DNA of 64,000 nt from Morella rubra (lineage: Eukaryota; Streptophyta; Magnoliopsida; Fagales; Myricaceae), in NCBI GenBank assembly GCA_003952965.2, contig CM025855.1, forward strand, positions 20,669,633 to 20,733,632, read 5' to 3'. This document shows, one piece after another, positions 59,801-64,000 of this stretch. The notes under the pieces are model-generated. The model was not told the origin of the DNA and searched no databases. It saw only the letters and a list, made by a program, of their open reading frames with translations. The position numbers were made by a program, and so were the translations under genes. Numbering within the stretch: the first letter of the stretch is position 1; each line of letters opens with the position of its first letter.

Positions 59801-60280
59801 GCAGAAAGCATAAAAATAACCTCCAAGGTAGAGTGGGGGAGGGCTCCAAAAGTGTTTTCAAACAATTAAATTAACCTCACAGCAGAAAGAAAATAATAAA
59901 GCATCACCTCACTAGGAAAACCATATCTCTGGTTGAAAGTGATTGAATCCAGTTTGTTTTTTTGGCTTTGCTTGCGTGATGAGCCCTTTCGGAGAACTGG
60001 TTGAACAATAAAACTACCACAACTTGATTTCTCCTCAAGCTTCTTATTGTCAGTATCTAACTTACTGCAGCCCCAGGTGTACATTACATATTTCCTCAAC
60101 TACATAAAAATATTACACGTATCAGTCAGTTCATATAGGACATCTATAACGGGTTTAAAATCGTGTCCTTCAAAACAGGAAAAACATTACTTTATTCCAG
60201 CGCTCTTGAGCCTTTTGACGATTTCTAATCCTTTGTAAAATAGCATCCTCATTGCGGAGTTTTTTTATCCTGTACTCAAA
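53806..60280 (-). CDS. Multi-exon coiled-coil protein, unrecognised
   Basis: Exons on the minus strand, from 5' to 3': 60280-60191 (30 codons, FEYRIKKLRNEDAILQRIRN ...), 60099-59908 (64 codons, LRKYVMYTWGCSKLDTDNKK ...), 59769-59668 (34 codons), 56031-55896 (PVESNILGSSNNKKQ ... VIIPPPPTL) and the last, 53968-53806, ending TAG. The first three junctions have GT/AG signals and keep phase exactly. Exons 56031 and 53968 do not join in phase, so at least one small exon between 53969 and 55895 is missed. The first and last exons are Lys/Glu/Leu-rich coiled coils (last: DVQKNLRVLYEYNVMLREKL). The middle is Ser/Thr-rich and probably disordered. The true start lies upstream. I do not recognise the family. 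Confidence 0.6.
54000..55895 (-). other. Intron region between the last exons of the coiled-coil gene
   Basis: Contains a CT microsatellite at 54459-54479 and a direct repeat of about 55 bp (ACTGCAGAACCAAGATTTTA near 54223 and its partner near 55508). A small missed exon is expected here from phase, but I could not pick it out. Confidence 0.4.
56537..56707 (-). repeat. 3' LTR of the TRIM
   Basis: 171 bp. Its right end reads CAATAATA where the other LTR has CAGTAACA, so the terminal CA has decayed to TA. Confidence 0.88.
56757..56880 (-). pseudogene. Glycine-rich coding fragment inside the TRIM
   Basis: On the minus strand this reads VGGGSYGGGSSGYGGGAYGG followed by GGYEGGYGLG. Such tails are typical of plant glycine-rich proteins. 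TRIM elements need no protein of their own, so this may be a captured piece of a host gene. It could also be a low-complexity repeat that happens to translate so. Confidence 0.45.
56936..57218. repeat. Tandem array inside the TRIM, about 31-32 bp unit
   Basis: About nine units of the type CACCACAGAAGTTGCCTAAA + AGCAACCACAGC with small changes. It is followed at 57220-57436 by four longer units (about 50-65 bp) containing CACTCTAGAGTTGCCGACAG and AGAGAGTCAC. Confidence 0.88.
57489..57501 (-). other. Primer-binding site of the TRIM
   Basis: Reverse complement TGGTATCAGAGCC, the standard plant initiator-Met site, directly next to the LTR start at 57502. Confidence 0.9.
57502..57681 (-). repeat. 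5' LTR of the TRIM
   Basis: 180 bp, TGTCAATTGG to CAGTAACA. It contains CTATTTATAG, a TATA-like word on either strand. Confidence 0.9.
57687..59667 (-). other. Intron sequence of the coiled-coil gene
   Basis: About 2 kb between exon 59769-59668 and the TRIM. No coding domain was seen; A and T runs at 58800 and 58893. It may be one large intron. Confidence 0.45.
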
Positions 60281-63200
60281 CTAGAAAACAAGAAAGGTTT
60301 TCTTGATCAGAAATTAATGAATCCAACCTTTCCTGATCATAACATCTTTGGAGAAGAGCAGATCTGCAATTTATGAGAGCTCAACTAGCAGTAGAGGAGT
60401 AATACACCATCTGAGAAGATAATTTTGTCAATCTAGGGCTACCACTTCCTTACCTTACATGATTCAGATAATGGAAGTTAATGTGAAAAAGAGAATTCAG
60501 ATTATACCTTTTATGTGCACCATATATCTTGATTTGATTTCAACAAATTAGAGAACATAATGCTTCTGAAATTAAGGACAATGACCCCACCACAAGACCT
60601 TGATGAGCAATCATATTTTTTTCTTTTTAGGCTATAACTGCCACCCACCACGTCTGAAAAAACAAAAAACTGCCATCACAGAGCTACTCTAGGAGAAACA
60701 TACACCCTTCCCACACTACATTTTGGTGCACACAGCTGACAGCTGGCAAATGCAAAAGGAGGATGAAGGTGGTGTACACAATAGCGATTCAGGAGGATCA
60801 GCAATGAAGTATATATGTTCATAGCTACTTTTATACGAAGCACCCTGTGGGATCATCATTCTTTGATTACAAGAAGCTTGAGTGCATTTCAGCTCTCTTT
60901 TTATATAATGCATGGCTCCATTTATTAGCCAAGGGTATTTCTTCTTTTGATGCTATGTCCAGACACAACATTTAAGAAAGCTTTGAAGGGAGAAAGAATC
61001 ATACTTGCACCAAAAGATAGAAAAAGATCCCAAAGCTGATGCAATATAGACCACCAAGATCCGCAAGGAAGCTCACTACATGTTTCAAAGAACAATGAAT
61101 GCAGCTCAAACATCAACATATATGACATTAACAAAGCAGAATACAGCAAGTCAAGATTTTAGCAGTGATTCCTGCATAAAAATATTATCCACTAATGCTT
61201 CACCAAAGAAACCTATAATCAATAATAGGGTTAACAACGCATTTAGTTATGAGGTATTGCCCTAATTTTCAATAGTGATCATTAATATGAACATAGAAAA
61301 TGTTTGACCAGCAGGTCAATCCTCAGCAAAAAATTTAACAGAATGCCACATCATACTCATTAGTGCAAAGACACGCATTCCTTTTGAGACCTAAGCCTGA
61401 CACCTCATGCCACGTCACTCAATTAAATCCATGTCAGACTACAAAAATGAAAATTACAACACTACTACAATCATCATTTAAAAAAATACTAAACAAAAAA
61501 ATTATATAATTACTATAAAAGGGAACCACAATCCTTTGCTAGGCAATCACTTCAACCAATGCAACCCTGGTCTCTCCCAACCATTCACAAGGTGGCTTGC
61601 TGCCATCCTGCAACGGATGAGCCCTGGATAGGTTGATAGGCTCAACGCCATCATGGCAAGAACAGGTGGAACCCAAACCAGGCATTATCTGTTGAGGGTG
61701 GCCTCCACCCCCCATCACAGGAAGGCAATGCACCAAGGGGAGAGATTGCCTCCCAAGAAACTGTGATCTTTTTTTTGTTGTTTTTAATTTGTTTTTGTAG
61801 TTTTTAAATTTGTTATTTTTTTTGGACTATAAGGGATGTATTTTTGTTGTCATTTTCAATCTTTTTTATTTTGACGTATATCTAATTGCACGACCTAGCA
61901 TGAGCTGTAAGTCTTAAGTCACAAAAGAAACATCTGTCATCACGTAATTGGGTGAGACCTAGCATTCCGTTAAATTTTTGGATGAAGGCTGACGATCCGA
62001 CCTTTTGATTTTCATAGTTAAGCGGACTAGCTATGACACAAAATAAAAATAAAGGCAACAACTAAGCACTAATGGGGTCATTGAACTTTGATAAGACACG
62101 GAAATAGGGTAGTTAGGATCAGGAAACTCTGATTAATTTCCCAGTTCAACCCTTGAAATCTTGTTAATCGAAAAAGAAAAGAAGCCAAAAATATGTGAAA
62201 AAAAAGCATTTACCATTTTGATTAAATTTATTTCATACAGACCAAATTCATTCAAAGTAACAGACGTGAAATGGGAAAGATGAAATTGACATAGGATCAC
62301 TTGAAATAACTCAAGGAAATAAAAATCCTTGTATTATCTCCCTTGGCTCTCCTTTCTCTTCACTAGTAACACAGCAATAGAAAGAAAATGCAATCCCTAG
62401 TACCTCAACTAACATAGAGGAGAGACAGAACGCACAGGGGAGCCAAGGGAAACAGCATAAAAAACTAGTTCCCAATTAGTAAACAAAATCTTCTGAGAAA
62501 TCCTTGCAATAGCTCCAACAAGGAAACCCACTCAAAGAAAGGAGAGATAAATCTTTTCATAATGAGGAAATCTGATCTATATCCTTCACAAACACTCTTT
62601 ACCCAATACATCAGCACAGGCCAAACTTTACAAAAGAATGCAATTTTCAAAAACCTTATTTTTAAGCTCATATGTCTTGCATACCAGCCATAGAAAGATA
62701 TTCTACAAAACAGAAATATCATACACCCTCCAGACTTCTGACATAAAAAATTAAGCAAACAAAAAACAAAAGAAAAGTTTATCATTCAATTTCAAAGGAT
62801 GAAAACAGCAACAATATTGCCAAAGACCAACCCCTGTACGGTCATTAAGAGATCAGTGAAACATCTTGACACAAAGAAAGTCACCTATATAAATTAGGCA
62901 AGATTAATGAAAGGAAATACAATATATATTTTGGAGACTGATCAAACATAATGAACTGCATACCCTTCTCAAGTTAGCAGAAATGAACATCAGTTGACTT
63001 AAAGCGTGAATCACAGTGTAAAGTTGGTTTATAATAGAAATCAAAGGGTGCCTGGGGTTCTTCTCAGAAAGGAAACATCATTTGAAATGGATGATGTAGG
63101 CCATATACACATAAAAAATAGACCTAATAGGACACCAATTTCTTTTTTGTCATCATTCTGGACAAGTAGAAGGCCTTTGAGGACCTAATACCTCTGACCA

Positions 63201-63771
63201 TATTTATTACCAGGGAACAATGTAGCCATCAAAAGAGTAGAATAATGCTTTGTAGAAGCAACCCATTCTGAACAGGACATAGTGATTTCAATGATTTTAA
63301 AGCCGAGTACATAAGTGACAAGTAAAAACTCCACATAACTGGACTGGAATTTTTGAACTACTTGGCCTTGTGGTGACAATGTAAAAAAATGATCAGCACA
63401 GAATCACCATGGCTAACTCTTTCAAGAACCAGATTATTACTTGTAATCAAAAGCAGTTTCAAAACAATGCGAGTGTTTGAATATAGCCATGGATAAAGTC
63501 ATCTATCCAAATTAACCACAAAAGCATATTGAGATACAAAACCTTATATCCACTGCGTTTGCCCACATTACAATCAAAATGTGAGCATAAGTAGAAGGCA
63601 ACAATGATTATGGTAACACTAAAACCTTCATTATGGATATAATGCAAGCAATGTTAAGCAAAAATCTGGAGAAATTGCAAAACTGTGACAATATCACAAG
63701 GGCATGAAGCTCAAATTGCAGGTTGCAGAAAGAATAGACCATACATACAAAGAATGAAGCACATAGCTGAC
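60281..63771 (-). other. Probable intron or intergenic stretch, no supported exon
   Basis: Frames at 61539-61736 and 62465-62785 are open but lack domains and splice support. A GC-richer patch lies at 61550-61760. CCCTTGGCTCTCC near 62340 and GGGGAGCCAAGGG near 62438 are inverted and about 100 bp apart, so a hairpin or small element is possible. Confidence 0.4.
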
Positions 63772-64000
63772 CTGGACCCATAATATTTTGATTGTTGATC
63801 TCAACAATATATGCTGAGAGAAGGTTAACATACAATGTGATGTTAATTAGCGCATCATTAGAATTCTGAAGGGAGGCTTGGAGCTGCCTTGTCTCACGAA
63901 AGGATGAACCCGGGAGAAATTCGTGAAACAGAGGTTGCATAAGCTTCAAACCATGTAGGTTACGGTATATTCGAGGAAACAAATTAAATTTCAATATGCT
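63772..64000 (-). CDS. Exon running off the window edge, unrecognised
   Basis: The minus frame is open from the edge to a donor (CCAG followed by GTCAGC, exon end 63772). It reads LFPRIYRNLHGLKLMQPLFH, then RETRQLQASLQNSNDALINI and NLLSAYIVEINNQNIMGPG. The composition and donor support a real exon. It may be an upstream exon of the coiled-coil gene, or belong to a separate gene. I do not recognise the family. Confidence 0.5.

Noticed and set aside
62465..62785. 106-codon minus-strand frame rich in Phe, Cys and Leu
   Set aside because: No domain, no splice context, and composition expected from A-rich plus-strand text.

Overview
The window is nuclear DNA of a seed plant, most likely a woody eudicot. 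It is AT-rich and contains a receptor-like protein gene with LRRs, spliced host genes with GT-AG introns, and many plant-type mobile elements: Tat-lineage Ty3/gypsy, Ty1/copia, L1-like LINE, hAT, Tourist-like MITEs and a TRIM. There are no bacterial-type operons, and I found no CRISPR array or convincing tRNA or rRNA gene. A run of 1,000 Ns at 40187-41186 is a scaffold gap. I could not determine the genus.

0-12.2 kb is dominated by one Tat-lineage Ty3/gypsy element (1406-12194). It has a perfect 5-bp target duplication, GGGGA. Its pol order is protease, RT, RNase H, a second archaeal-type RNase H, then integrase. A tandem repeat array of about 78 bp follows pol. Between that array and the 3' LTR lies a broken F-box-type host gene in sense orientation. 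The 5' third is disturbed: 3098-4838 is a shortened, deletion-rich copy of the element's own flank, LTR and gag-protease region, wedged between two nearly identical gag segments. This looks like a local duplication or an assembly fault.

12.7-26.2 kb is a receptor-like protein (RLP) locus in two copies on the minus strand. The right copy (23144-26228, two exons, about 736 aa) reads intact. The left copy (about 12690-21497) lost most of its LRR exon by deletion. Its intron was then split by an unidentified 1.4-kb insertion and a 5'-truncated LINE. The LINE itself carries a Tourist-like MITE and a non-autonomous LTR element. The intact copy preserves the empty site of the LINE insertion.

26.3-46.6 kb is transposon-rich. 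It contains a hAT element with terminal inverted repeats and a decayed transposase gene (29933-34093), an internally deleted Ty1/copia element on the minus strand (about 35.7-39.6 kb), the gap, what may be the last exon of a host gene near 42.3 kb, a second hAT relic, and a 5'-truncated copia on the plus strand. That copia was split by a non-coding insertion rich in GTGTCGACAC palindromes.

46.8-64 kb is genic. A six-exon R3H/SUZ-domain gene (46988-52855, plus) predicts a protein of about 325 aa that binds single-stranded nucleic acid. Downstream and convergent is a multi-exon minus-strand gene (at least 53806-60280) for a coiled-coil protein I do not recognise. One of its introns holds a TRIM element (56537-57681) with perfect 5-bp target duplications, and the TRIM's interior contains short tandem repeats and a glycine-rich coding fragment. 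A further minus-strand exon (63772 to the window edge) may belong to the same gene or to its neighbour.
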